A DNA stretch of 11,220 nt. Source: Erythrobacter sp. (GTDB lineage Bacteria > Pseudomonadota > Alphaproteobacteria > Sphingomonadales > Sphingomonadaceae). Of this stretch, positions 1 through 6,454 are shown piece after piece; the stretch's first letter is position 1; every line of letters begins with the position of its first letter. The position numbers and the translations under genes are program-made. The notes beneath the pieces are model-generated. The model did no database searches and had not been told where the DNA came from. It saw nothing but the letters and a program-made list of their open reading frames with translations. The stretch is taken from positions 1 to 11,220 of the forward strand of contig JABSPI010000019.1 in the NCBI GenBank assembly GCA_013214365.1. The letters are read 5' to 3'.

Positions 1-140
1 TGTTGTGGTCAGACGAAGTGATTTGCGGCTTTGGCCGGACCGACAATTGGTTCGGGTGCCAAACCTATGGCTTCACCTATTCGGGCCATCCGGTCGCCCG
101 TGCGGTGGCAATCCGCAATAGCCAATTGCTCGAAGGGCTC
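1..140 (+). pseudogene. Class III aminotransferase remnant with internal deletion
   Basis: The frame starting at base 3 (already open at the window edge) encodes two separate hallmark blocks of PLP-dependent class III aminotransferases of the SpuC/omega-transaminase kind. The first is the cofactor-Asp block (DEVICGFGRT, then NWFG.QTYG). The second is the small-domain block (FTYSGHPVA, then AVAIRN..LLE). In intact members these blocks are separated by roughly 60-90 residues containing the PLP-binding lysine (AKGLT...). Here they are fused directly, so the catalytic lysine is gone. After LLEG, near base 138, the similarity stops and the reading frame runs on into unrelated DNA. The intact transaminase at 1513-2835 has the same TYSGHPVA block, which supports the assignment. 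The window edge hides the upstream part, so I cannot say whether an N-terminal domain survives. Confidence 0.72.
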
Positions 141-359
141 GATCTGCACCGACGAGGCCGCGATCACGATAAACATAAACGGCACCGCCCAGCGCACCCA
201 ATGCCCGATCAGAAACGAAATCCCCTCGGGCGAGGCGGTGTCGGTTTGCCATGTGACATAGGCAATCAACAGCGACATCGGCACCGAGATTGCAAAGAAT
301 AGCGGCCAGCCATTGAGCCATTTGGATTTCAAGATGGGATTGGATTTAGCACCGCTCAT
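141..359 (-). pseudogene. Truncated membrane protein, N-terminal fragment
   Basis: Reading from the ATG at 359 (minus strand, with an AAGGG ribosome-binding sequence just upstream) gives about 72 plausible residues. These are a short polar N-terminus, a hydrophobic helix (about residues 19-36, WPLFFAISVPMSLLIAYV), a hydrophilic loop (TWQTDTASPEG) and a second helix (about residues 57-70, WAVPFMFIVIAASS). Beyond residue 72 the frame becomes the antisense of the aminotransferase remnant and loses membrane character, finally stopping at 9-11. The spacing of helices suggests the start of a larger multi-helix protein whose rest has been removed. It could still be expressed as a 116-residue chimera. 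I do not recognise the family with certainty. Confidence 0.55.
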
Positions 360-583
360 GACAACTCACCCTTCACCGCATAGCTTACCGCTCAATCGCG
401 CTAAATCTTATCTGCGGGCCCGCGCGAATTTGTAAGCAGGGACAGATTGGATAGGTGTATGACGGTCACAAGAGGGTTTGGTCAAAATCCTGATCGCAAT
501 TGGCGCTGGAGATACCGCATGCTGGCGGGCGGCGATTGCTCAGCGGGACAGGCAAAAGCCATGCATTAAGGGGTCAAAATGTA

Positions 584-790
584 ATGCAAAACGCGCTCAC
601 TAAAGGGGTCAAGATTGCTCTGTGCATCACGCCGATGCTGGCGTGCATGTATCTGTTGTTCTGGATGAGCAGCCAGCAGGTCTGGGATGCCCAGACCCCG
701 TTTCGCGATGTTCTCACCGGCGGGATCGTGGCGAGCGGTATGCTGTCGGCCTATCTCTTGCTCAGCCGGTTCGTGCTGCGCTCAAAATGA
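584..790 (+). CDS. Small two-helix membrane protein, unknown function
   Basis: This encodes a 68-residue protein with two predicted membrane segments, about residues 10-28 (VKIALCITPMLACMYLLFW) and about 45-62 (VLTGGIVASGMLSAYLLLS). A polar linker (SSQQVWDAQTPFRD) joins them, and the C-terminus is basic (FVLRSK). The ATG at 584 is preceded by AAGGGG at 568-573. An in-frame TTG at 500 would add 28 residues with no visible conservation or signal, so I prefer 584. The stop codon overlaps the convergent XRE-cupin gene by 9 bases. I do not recognise the family. The hydrophobic pattern and ribosome-binding site argue for a real gene, but small size makes this uncertain. Confidence 0.55.
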   Translation: MQNALTKGVKIALCITPMLACMYLLFWMSSQQVWDAQTPFRDVLTGGIVASGMLSAYLLLSRFVLRSK

Positions 791-1357
791 TGGCGGGGTG
801 CAGGCCGAAATCAATTCGCAAGGGCCAGCGCCTTCATTTTTGAATGTGTGGGGTTGGTCGCTGTTGAAATAATAGGCCTCGCCCGCTTTGAGCGTGCGGG
901 TTTCGCCGGCCACCGTCACGGTCAGCTCGCCCGAAATCACAAAGCCGCATTCCTCCCCTTCATGCGACAGAGCGTGGCGCCCGGTGTCACCGCCCGGCTC
1001 ATAGCGTTCCCACAAAAACTGGATCGCGCGATTGAGCAGGCTGTTGCCGACCTGGCGATAGGACACCGATCCTTCTGACAATTCGGTCAATTCCGATTTG
1101 CGATAGAATGTCTGCTGGGCTGGCGGGGCGAGATCATCGCCGAAAAAGGCTGCAAGGCTGATCGGAAACCCGCTCAATATCTTTCTCAACGTGCCGATTG
1201 TGGGATTGAGCGCGCCCGATTCAATTTGCGAGATCGTGGCATTGGCGACGCTGGATCGTTTGGACAATTGGCGCTGCGAAAGCTGGAATTGGGTGCGCAG
1301 ACGTTGCAGCCGGATGCCGACATCATCGCCGCGAATATCTGATGCGCTATCGGTCAT
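782..1357 (-). CDS. XRE-family regulator with C-terminal cupin domain (PuuR-like)
   Basis: This 191-residue protein has an N-terminal helix-turn-helix domain (about residues 14-72, with LSQRQLSKRSSVANATISQIESG followed by NPTIGTLRKI) and a C-terminal cupin (about 113-186, with HEGEECGFVISGEL and the second cupin motif GEAYYFNSDQPHTF). This architecture is typical of repressors that sense amines or amino acids, such as PuuR of putrescine catabolism. I chose the ATG at 1357 because GAGGCGG lies just upstream and the HTH has its usual N-terminal spacing. An upstream ATG at 1414 would add 19 atypical residues. The gene is divergent from the transaminase operon at 1513 across 155 bases, so local control of that operon by a substrate or intermediate is the natural inference. 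Family assignment is firm; the ligand is unknown. Confidence 0.9.
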   Translation of the reverse strand: MTDSASDIRGDDVGIRLQRLRTQFQLSQRQLSKRSSVANATISQIESGALNPTIGTLRKILSGFPISLAAFFGDDLAPPAQQTFYRKSELTELSEGSVSYRQVGNSLLNRAIQFLWERYEPGGDTGRHALSHEGEECGFVISGELTVTVAGETRTLKAGEAYYFNSDQPHTFKNEGAGPCELISACTPPSF

Positions 1358-1512
1358 AAGCCGCCTCAAAAAGATGTTTATTATCCCGAACACCTTGGCG
1401 AAAAAATCCCGCAATTACAACGGCCATAATTTTCCGCTTAACGCCTTGCTTAACGGTCCACGCGTTCATTATCGTAATCATACATCACAACTGGCTGATG
1501 CGGAGGATATCT
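1358..1512. promoter_or_regulatory. Divergent control region with direct repeat and small palindrome
   Basis: The 155 bases between the divergent XRE-cupin and transaminase genes are more AT-rich than the flanks. They contain the 8-base direct repeat GCTTAACG at 1436-1443 and 1448-1455, a centre-to-centre spacing of 12. About 13 bases downstream is a short inverted repeat, ATTA-TCG-TAAT, at 1468-1478. GGAGG (1502-1506) is the ribosome-binding site that fixes the transaminase start at 1513 rather than at the ATG at 1498, which lies upstream of it. The repeats are candidate operator half-sites for the adjacent regulator. I could not identify a convincing -35/-10 pair. Confidence 0.4.
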
Positions 1513-2835
1513 ATGGCGAATTCTAATCTGGCGCTGTCATCCTATTGGATGCCGTTCACCTCCAACCGCGATTTCAAAGCTGCCCCGCGCATGATTGAAC
1601 GCGCGCAAGGCCATTATTACTGGACCGAAGATGGCCGGCAAATTTATGATGGGTTTTCCGGGCTTTGGACCAGCGGGCTTGGCCATTGCCACCCCAAAAT
1701 TGTCGAGGCGGTGCAACAACAAGTGGCCGAGCTCGACTATTCAATCGCGTTTCAGGTCAGCCATCCCAAAGTGTTCGAGCTGGCCAATCGCCTGACCGCG
1801 ATGGCGCCTGAGGGGTTCGAACACGCTTTCTTCTGCAATTCAGGGTCCGAGGCGGCCGACACCGCGCTCAAGATCGCATTGGCCTATCACCGCGCCAATG
1901 GCGAACCCACCCGTACCCGGCTGGTCGGGCGCGCGCGCGGCTATCACGGGGTCAATTTTGGCGGCATTTCGGTGGGCGGCATGTCCCCCAATCGCAAAGC
2001 GTTCAGCGCCTGCCTGATCCCGGGCGTTGACCATTTGCCGCACACATTCAACCTGTCGCAAAACGCCTTTTCAAAAGGGCTGCCCAAATGGGGCGCGCAT
2101 TTGGCGGATGAATTGGAAAATCTGTGCGCCTTGCACGATCCGGGCAATATCGCCGCGGTCATCATCGAGCCAGCGCCGGGATCGACCGGCATCCTGCCCC
2201 CGCCCGAAGGCTATCTGCAACGCCTGCGCCATTTGTGCACCAAGCACGGGATCTTGTTGATCTTTGACGAAGTGATCAACGCCTTTGGCCGGGTTGGCGC
2301 GGCCTTTGGTGCCGAACGGTTCGGGGTCACGCCCGATATCATCACGGTCGCCAAAGGGTTGACCAATGGCGTTATCCCGATGGGCGGCGCGATCGTCACC
2401 GACAAGATTTATGACACGATCGTCCAAGGCCCACCCGAAGTGGTCGAGCTGTTCCATGGCTATACCTATTCCGGCCATCCCGTGGCGAGTGCCGCTGCCT
2501 TGGCCACGCTCAGCATCTATGAAGAAGAAGGCAGCTTTGCCGAGGCGCGCGCGCTTGAACCGGTGTTTGAAGAGGCGATCCACAGCCTCGCCGATCACCC
2601 CAAAGTCATCGATATTCGCAATATCGGCCTGATGGGGGCGGTCGAATTGGCCCCGCGCGACGGCGCGCCGGGCGCGCGCGGATTGGAAGTGCACAAACGC
2701 TGTTTCTGGGATGAGGATCTGGTCATTCGCAACGGGGTCGACATCATCCAGTTTTCGCCTTTCCTCAATGCAAAGCCCGACGACATTTACGCAATGTTCG
2801 AGAAAATCCGCCGCGTGATCGACGCGGTGGAATAA
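1513..2835 (+). CDS. bauA: Omega-amino acid (beta-alanine):pyruvate transaminase
   Basis: This 440-residue class III PLP aminotransferase transfers the terminal amino group of beta-alanine (or related omega-amino acids/amines) to pyruvate, giving malonate semialdehyde and L-alanine in the cytoplasm. Visible features are the substrate-pocket start (YWMPFTSNRDF, about residues 11-21), the PLP phosphate-binding block NSGSEAADTALK (109-120), a stacking Tyr/His pair in GYHGVNFGG (143-151), the cofactor Asp252 in FDEV and the Schiff-base Lys281 in VAKGLTNG. The C-terminus has FSPFLNAKPDDI, closely resembling the FxPxFNxKPxD block of characterised omega-amino acid:pyruvate transaminases. Length is near the usual 440-450. 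It is the first gene of a tight cluster: mmsA starts 29 bases downstream, which fits a malonate-semialdehyde product. Taurine or diamine transaminase activity is an alternative that sequence alone cannot exclude. Confidence 0.88.
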   Translation: MANSNLALSSYWMPFTSNRDFKAAPRMIERAQGHYYWTEDGRQIYDGFSGLWTSGLGHCHPKIVEAVQQQVAELDYSIAFQVSHPKVFELANRLTAMAPEGFEHAFFCNSGSEAADTALKIALAYHRANGEPTRTRLVGRARGYHGVNFGGISVGGMSPNRKAFSACLIPGVDHLPHTFNLSQNAFSKGLPKWGAHLADELENLCALHDPGNIAAVIIEPAPGSTGILPPPEGYLQRLRHLCTKHGILLIFDEVINAFGRVGAAFGAERFGVTPDIITVAKGLTNGVIPMGGAIVTDKIYDTIVQGPPEVVELFHGYTYSGHPVASAAALATLSIYEEEGSFAEARALEPVFEEAIHSLADHPKVIDIRNIGLMGAVELAPRDGAPGARGLEVHKRCFWDEDLVIRNGVDIIQFSPFLNAKPDDIYAMFEKIRRVIDAVE

Positions 2836-2864
2836 CCCTCACGATTTCAAAAAAGAGAACCCGC

Positions 2865-4370
2865 ATGCTGACTTCTGCCACGCTTGGGCATTTCATCGAT
2901 GGTGCTTATTTCCCGGACGACACCCGCCCGATGCCGGTCACCGATCCGGCCACCGGCGAAGTGACCAAGAATGTCGCCATGGCTTCGGTTGAGACGGTCA
3001 ATCACGCAGTCGCCAAAGCGGCCGCAGCCTTCCCCGCATGGCGCGAAACCCCGCCGCTCAAACGCGCGCGGATCATGTTCAAATACAAACAATTGCTCGA
3101 ACGCGACGCTGATGAAATCGCGGCCATGATCACCGCCGAACATGGCAAGGTGATCGATGATGCCATGGGTGAATTCATGCGCGGCGTCGAAGTGGTCGAA
3201 TATGCCTGCGGCGCGCCCGAATTGCTCAAAGGGGAACATTCCAAAAATGTCGGACCGGCAATCGACAGCTGGTCAGAAATGCAACCTTTGGGCGTTGTTG
3301 CGGGGATCACCCCGTTCAACTTTCCCGCCATGGTGCCCATGTGGATGTTCCCGATGGCAATCGTGTGCGGCAACACTTTCGTGCTCAAACCCTCGGAGAA
3401 AGACCCCTCGGTCGCGCTCAAACTGGCCGAGCTTTTAACCGAAGCGGGTTTGCCCGATGGGGTGTTCAACGTCGTCAATGGCGACAAGATTGCGGTCGAT
3501 GCGTTGCTGGCGCATCCCGATGTCGAAGCGCTCAGCTTTGTCGGGTCCACCCCGATTGCGCATTATATTTACCAGACCGGCACTGCGAACGGCAAACGGG
3601 TTCAGGCGCTGGGCGGGGCGAAAAACCACGCAATCATCATGCCCGATGCCGATATCGAAAACGCCGCCAATGCCCTGATGGGGGCCGCTTTTGGTTCTTG
3701 CGGTGAACGCTGCATGGCAATCTCGGTGGCGGTGTGCGTGGGCGATGCGACCGCTGATGCGATTGTGGACCTGCTCAAGGAAAAGATCGCCGGCCTGCGC
3801 ATTGGGCCGGGATGCGATGCGCGCAATGATATGGGCCCGCTCATCACCGATGCGCACCATCAAAAGGTGCGCTCCTATGTCGATCTGGGGGTTGAGGAAG
3901 GCGCGCAATTGATCGCTGATGGCCGCACTTTGGTGGTCGAGGGGCATGCGCATGGCAATTTCCTTGGCGCGTGTCTGTTCGACCAGGTGACGCCTGATAT
4001 GCGGATCTATCAGGAAGAGATTTTTGGTCCGGTCCTGTGCGTGATGCGGGTCGAGACGCAGGATCAGGCCATGGCGCTGATCGACAATCACGAATTTGGC
4101 AATGGCACCTGTATCTTCACCCGCGATGGGGAGGCAGCGCGCTATTTCACCGATCGGATCAAAGTGGGAATGGTGGGGGTCAATGTGCCGCTGCCTGTGC
4201 CGGTTGCGATCCACAGTTTTGGCGGGTGGAAGAAATCGCTGTTCGGTGACCTCTACGCCTATGGCCCCGACAGCGTGCGGTTCTACACCCGGCGCAAAAC
4301 AGTCACGCAGCGTTGGCCCAGCGGCATTCGGGAAAACGCGCAATTCGCCTTTCCCAGCACCAACAGCTAA
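2865..4370 (+). CDS. mmsA: CoA-acylating methylmalonate/malonate-semialdehyde dehydrogenase
   Basis: This 501-residue member of the aldehyde dehydrogenase superfamily oxidises malonate or methylmalonate semialdehyde with NAD+ and CoA, releasing CO2 and acetyl-CoA or propionyl-CoA. The sequence shows GITPFNFPAMVPMWMFP (about 147-163, with the oxyanion Asn152), the NAD-binding KPSE (175-178), FVGSTP (225-230) and the catalytic Cys283 in GERCMA. LGGAKNH (249-255) replaces the usual ELGGK motif, so the general-base Glu of hydrolytic ALDHs is absent. That is the hallmark of the CoA-dependent MmsA branch. EEIFGPVL lies near the C-terminal third. Length matches the family. Coupling to the upstream transaminase suggests malonate semialdehyde as the main substrate. 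Valine or inositol catabolism is the other usual role, but no genes for those routes are in the window. Confidence 0.93.
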   Translation: MLTSATLGHFIDGAYFPDDTRPMPVTDPATGEVTKNVAMASVETVNHAVAKAAAAFPAWRETPPLKRARIMFKYKQLLERDADEIAAMITAEHGKVIDDAMGEFMRGVEVVEYACGAPELLKGEHSKNVGPAIDSWSEMQPLGVVAGITPFNFPAMVPMWMFPMAIVCGNTFVLKPSEKDPSVALKLAELLTEAGLPDGVFNVVNGDKIAVDALLAHPDVEALSFVGSTPIAHYIYQTGTANGKRVQALGGAKNHAIIMPDADIENAANALMGAAFGSCGERCMAISVAVCVGDATADAIVDLLKEKIAGLRIGPGCDARNDMGPLITDAHHQKVRSYVDLGVEEGAQLIADGRTLVVEGHAHGNFLGACLFDQVTPDMRIYQEEIFGPVLCVMRVETQDQAMALIDNHEFGNGTCIFTRDGEAARYFTDRIKVGMVGVNVPLPVPVAIHSFGGWKKSLFGDLYAYGPDSVRFYTRRKTVTQRWPSGIRENAQFAFPSTNS

Positions 4371-4412
4371 TCAAAAGACGCGCAATTTCGATCCCAACCA
4401 AGGAGAGTAATA

Positions 4413-5852
4413 ATGAAAAATGCCCGCTTATATGTCGGACGAATGCTCATATTACTCGCCGTGTTGGGATTGCCGATCCAGGCAATCGCGCAAAGTGCAC
4501 CGGGCGGGCAAAACCGCAACACCGCACAGCCCAATATCGTCATGATTGTGATGGACAATTTTGGCTATGGCGAGGTCGGCGTTTATGGCGGCGGCGAATT
4601 GCGCGGGGCGCCCACCCCCAATATTGACGGCCTGGCCGCCGATGGGTTTCATTCCACCAATTTCAACGTCGAGGCCGAATGCACGCCCTCGCGCGCCGGA
4701 TTGATGACTGGCCGCTATGGCATCCGCACTCGCAAAACCCCCGAGGGCGAGATCCGCGATGTGTGGTACGGCATCACCAAATGGGAAATCACCCTCGCCG
4801 AAATGCTCAGCGCGGCCGGCTATGCCACCGGCATTTTTGGCAAATGGCATCTGGGTGACACGCAAGGGCGCTTCCCCGTGCATCAGGGGTTTGATGAATG
4901 GTATGGCCTGCCGCGTTCGACCGACCGCGCCTTCTGGCCCGACAGCGACAGCTATGTCGCCGATGCCCATCCGGGCGCGGTGTTCACCCGCGTGATGAGC
5001 GCCAAACGCGGCGAAGATCCGACCGAGGGCGAAGTGCTGGACCGGGCAAAGAAAGCGCTGCTCGACCGCGAGCTGACCGACAGGGCAATCGATTATATCG
5101 AGCGCAAAGCCGCGAGCGATCAGCCCTTCTTTGCCTATGTGCCCCTGACCCAGACCCACGAGCCGGTTGACGCCCATCCCGATTTCAAAGGATCAACCCG
5201 CAATGGCGCATTTGCCGATGTTCTGGCGCAAACCGATGCCTATGTCGGCGACATTCTTGGCACGCTTGATCGGCTGGAGCTTGCCGACAATACGATTGTG
5301 ATCTTCACCTCGGACAATGGCCGCGAGGGTGTGCCGCGCTCTTTCGGGTTCACCGGCCCGTGGCGCGCAGGGATGTTTTCACCTTATGAAGGGTCTTTGC
5401 GGGTGCCTTTCATCATTCGCTGGCCCGGGCAAATTCCGGCGGGCCGATCCTCAAATGAAATCATCCATATGGTCGATCTGTTCCCCACACTGGCCGCGAT
5501 GGCCGGTGGAGAAATTCCCGATGATCGGGTGCTCGATGGTGTGGACCAGAGCGATTTCCTATTTGCCAAAACCGACAAATCCCCGCGCGAGACGGTGATG
5601 ATCTATATCGGCAACACTTTGTTCGGGGCGAAATGGCGCAATTGGAAAATCCTGCTGCGCGAAATGGACAATGACACCTACCAGATCAAGGAAATGGCCT
5701 ATCCTTCGGTCTACAATCTGATCGTTGATCCCAAGGAAGAAGTGCCCGAACTCAATTATCTCAACGACACCTGGATTGATTTTCCGCTCTATCAAGTGCT
5801 CGAAGATCATGAGGCGTCGCTCGCCGATGATCCCGGGGCGCCCGGTCCGTAA
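4413..5852 (+). CDS. Exported type I (formylglycine) sulfatase
   Basis: This 479-residue protein has an N-terminal signal peptide (basic start, hydrophobic stretch of about residues 11-25, likely cleavage after AIA or AIAQS), so it should act in the periplasm. The sulfatase signature CTPSRAGLMTGR starts at Cys90, which a formylglycine-generating enzyme must oxidise. GKWHLG (143-148) and TSDNG (299-303) supply further active-site and metal residues, and EGSLRVPFIIRWPG (326-339) is the typical late block. The first metal motif reads MDNFGYG (47-53), so the second Asp of the usual DD is Asn49. His249 in THEP is the probable substrate/catalytic histidine. The gene follows mmsA by 42 bases with a strong AAGGAGA site and is probably co-transcribed. 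The sulfate-ester substrate is unknown. No sulfatase-maturing enzyme is in the window. Confidence 0.9.
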   Translation: MKNARLYVGRMLILLAVLGLPIQAIAQSAPGGQNRNTAQPNIVMIVMDNFGYGEVGVYGGGELRGAPTPNIDGLAADGFHSTNFNVEAECTPSRAGLMTGRYGIRTRKTPEGEIRDVWYGITKWEITLAEMLSAAGYATGIFGKWHLGDTQGRFPVHQGFDEWYGLPRSTDRAFWPDSDSYVADAHPGAVFTRVMSAKRGEDPTEGEVLDRAKKALLDRELTDRAIDYIERKAASDQPFFAYVPLTQTHEPVDAHPDFKGSTRNGAFADVLAQTDAYVGDILGTLDRLELADNTIVIFTSDNGREGVPRSFGFTGPWRAGMFSPYEGSLRVPFIIRWPGQIPAGRSSNEIIHMVDLFPTLAAMAGGEIPDDRVLDGVDQSDFLFAKTDKSPRETVMIYIGNTLFGAKWRNWKILLREMDNDTYQIKEMAYPSVYNLIVDPKEEVPELNYLNDTWIDFPLYQVLEDHEASLADDPGAPGP

Positions 5853-5864
5853 TCGCGCGCCCGG

Positions 5865-6317
5865 CTAAAGCTGGTACCCCATCCACGGCTTGACCGTTTT
5901 CATCACCAGCGCGCTTTGGATCCGGCTGACATTGGGCAGGCTGGCGATCACTTTGCGATAGGTGGCTTCGTAATCCTGCGTGTCGGCGGCCGCGACCTTG
6001 ATCAGATAATCGGCATTGCCGGTCATCAAATGGCATTCGAGCACGGCGGAATGTTGCTGCGCTGCGCGTTCAAAATCCTCCAGCGCTGTGTCGCTCTGGG
6101 AGTTGAGCGAGACCTCGACATAAAAGGTCATGCCATAGCCAAGCTTGGTGCTGCTAAGGCGCGCGCCATAGCCCTCGATAATGCCGTTTTCCTCCAGAAT
6201 GGTGATCCGCCGCGCGCAGGCCGAGAGCGACATCCCCACTTGCGCGGCGATCTCCGCAATCGGGCGGCGGCAATTTTCCTGAAGCGCTGCGAGTATTTTC
6301 CGGTCAATCTGATCCAT
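5865..6317 (-). CDS. Lrp/AsnC-family regulator, probable regulator of ald
   Basis: This 150-residue protein has the standard Lrp/AsnC layout. A winged HTH is at about residues 3-60 (DQIDRKILAALQEN, then IAEIAAQVGMSLSACARRI.LE.NGII.GY). A RAM ligand-binding domain is at about 64-140, including the LMTGNADYLIKV block and the LPNVSRIQSALVMKTVK block. Length is typical. The gene is divergent from alanine dehydrogenase across 137 bases. This is a recurrent arrangement in bacteria, where such a protein (AldR-like) activates ald in response to L-alanine; that role here is inferred. No strong ribosome-binding sequence precedes the ATG at 6317, but the MDQIDRKIL start is the family's usual N-terminus. 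It converges on the sulfatase gene with only 12 bases between stop codons and no obvious bidirectional terminator. Confidence 0.9.
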   Translation of the reverse strand: MDQIDRKILAALQENCRRPIAEIAAQVGMSLSACARRITILEENGIIEGYGARLSSTKLGYGMTFYVEVSLNSQSDTALEDFERAAQQHSAVLECHLMTGNADYLIKVAAADTQDYEATYRKVIASLPNVSRIQSALVMKTVKPWMGYQL

Positions 6318-6454
6318 AGCGGGAATATTTATCGTGATTTGCGGATTACGTCGATATTTTTCCTAAGTTTGATGCCACAATTCGGAAATCAGGGAAATAA
6401 TTTCGCCGGTTTTGCGCTATGAAGATGAGGACAAATTCAGAAGGAGAATCCCCC
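6318..6454. promoter_or_regulatory. Divergent Lrp-ald control region with AT-rich boxes
   Basis: The region contains three related AT-rich boxes: GGGAATATTTATCG (6321-6334), CGATATTTTTCC (6352-6363, whose reverse complement GGAAAAATATCG resembles the first) and GGGAAATAATTTCG (6392-6405). Such degenerate, repeated, AT-rich boxes with GC ends are what multimeric Lrp/AsnC proteins commonly bind. The ald ribosome-binding site AAGGAG (6441-6446) fixes the ald start at 6455; an in-frame ATG at 6419 lies upstream of it and is not the start. No unambiguous promoter hexamers were found. Confidence 0.4.

Noticed and set aside
9..359. 116-codon - strand open frame as one intact gene
   Set aside because: Its last 44 codons are the antisense of a recognisable aminotransferase fragment and lack membrane character. 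I treat only the first ~72 codons as genuine.
568..612. Repeated AAGGGGTCAA (568-577 and 603-612)
   Set aside because: One copy serves as the ribosome-binding site and the other falls within codons of the small gene. Two short copies are too little to claim a regulatory repeat.
3435..4343. 302-codon open frame antisense to mmsA
   Set aside because: Same reasoning: a composition-driven shadow of the well-supported mmsA gene.
5833..5845. GC hairpin CCGGG-GCG-CCCGG at the end of the sulfatase gene as a terminator
   Set aside because: Only five base pairs with no T-run on either side; more likely GC-rich coding sequence.
6419..6454. Upstream in-frame ATG extending ald by 12 residues
   Set aside because: AAGGAG at 6441-6446 lies inside this stretch, and starting at 6455 puts Arg15, Lys75, His96 and Asp270 at their classical positions.
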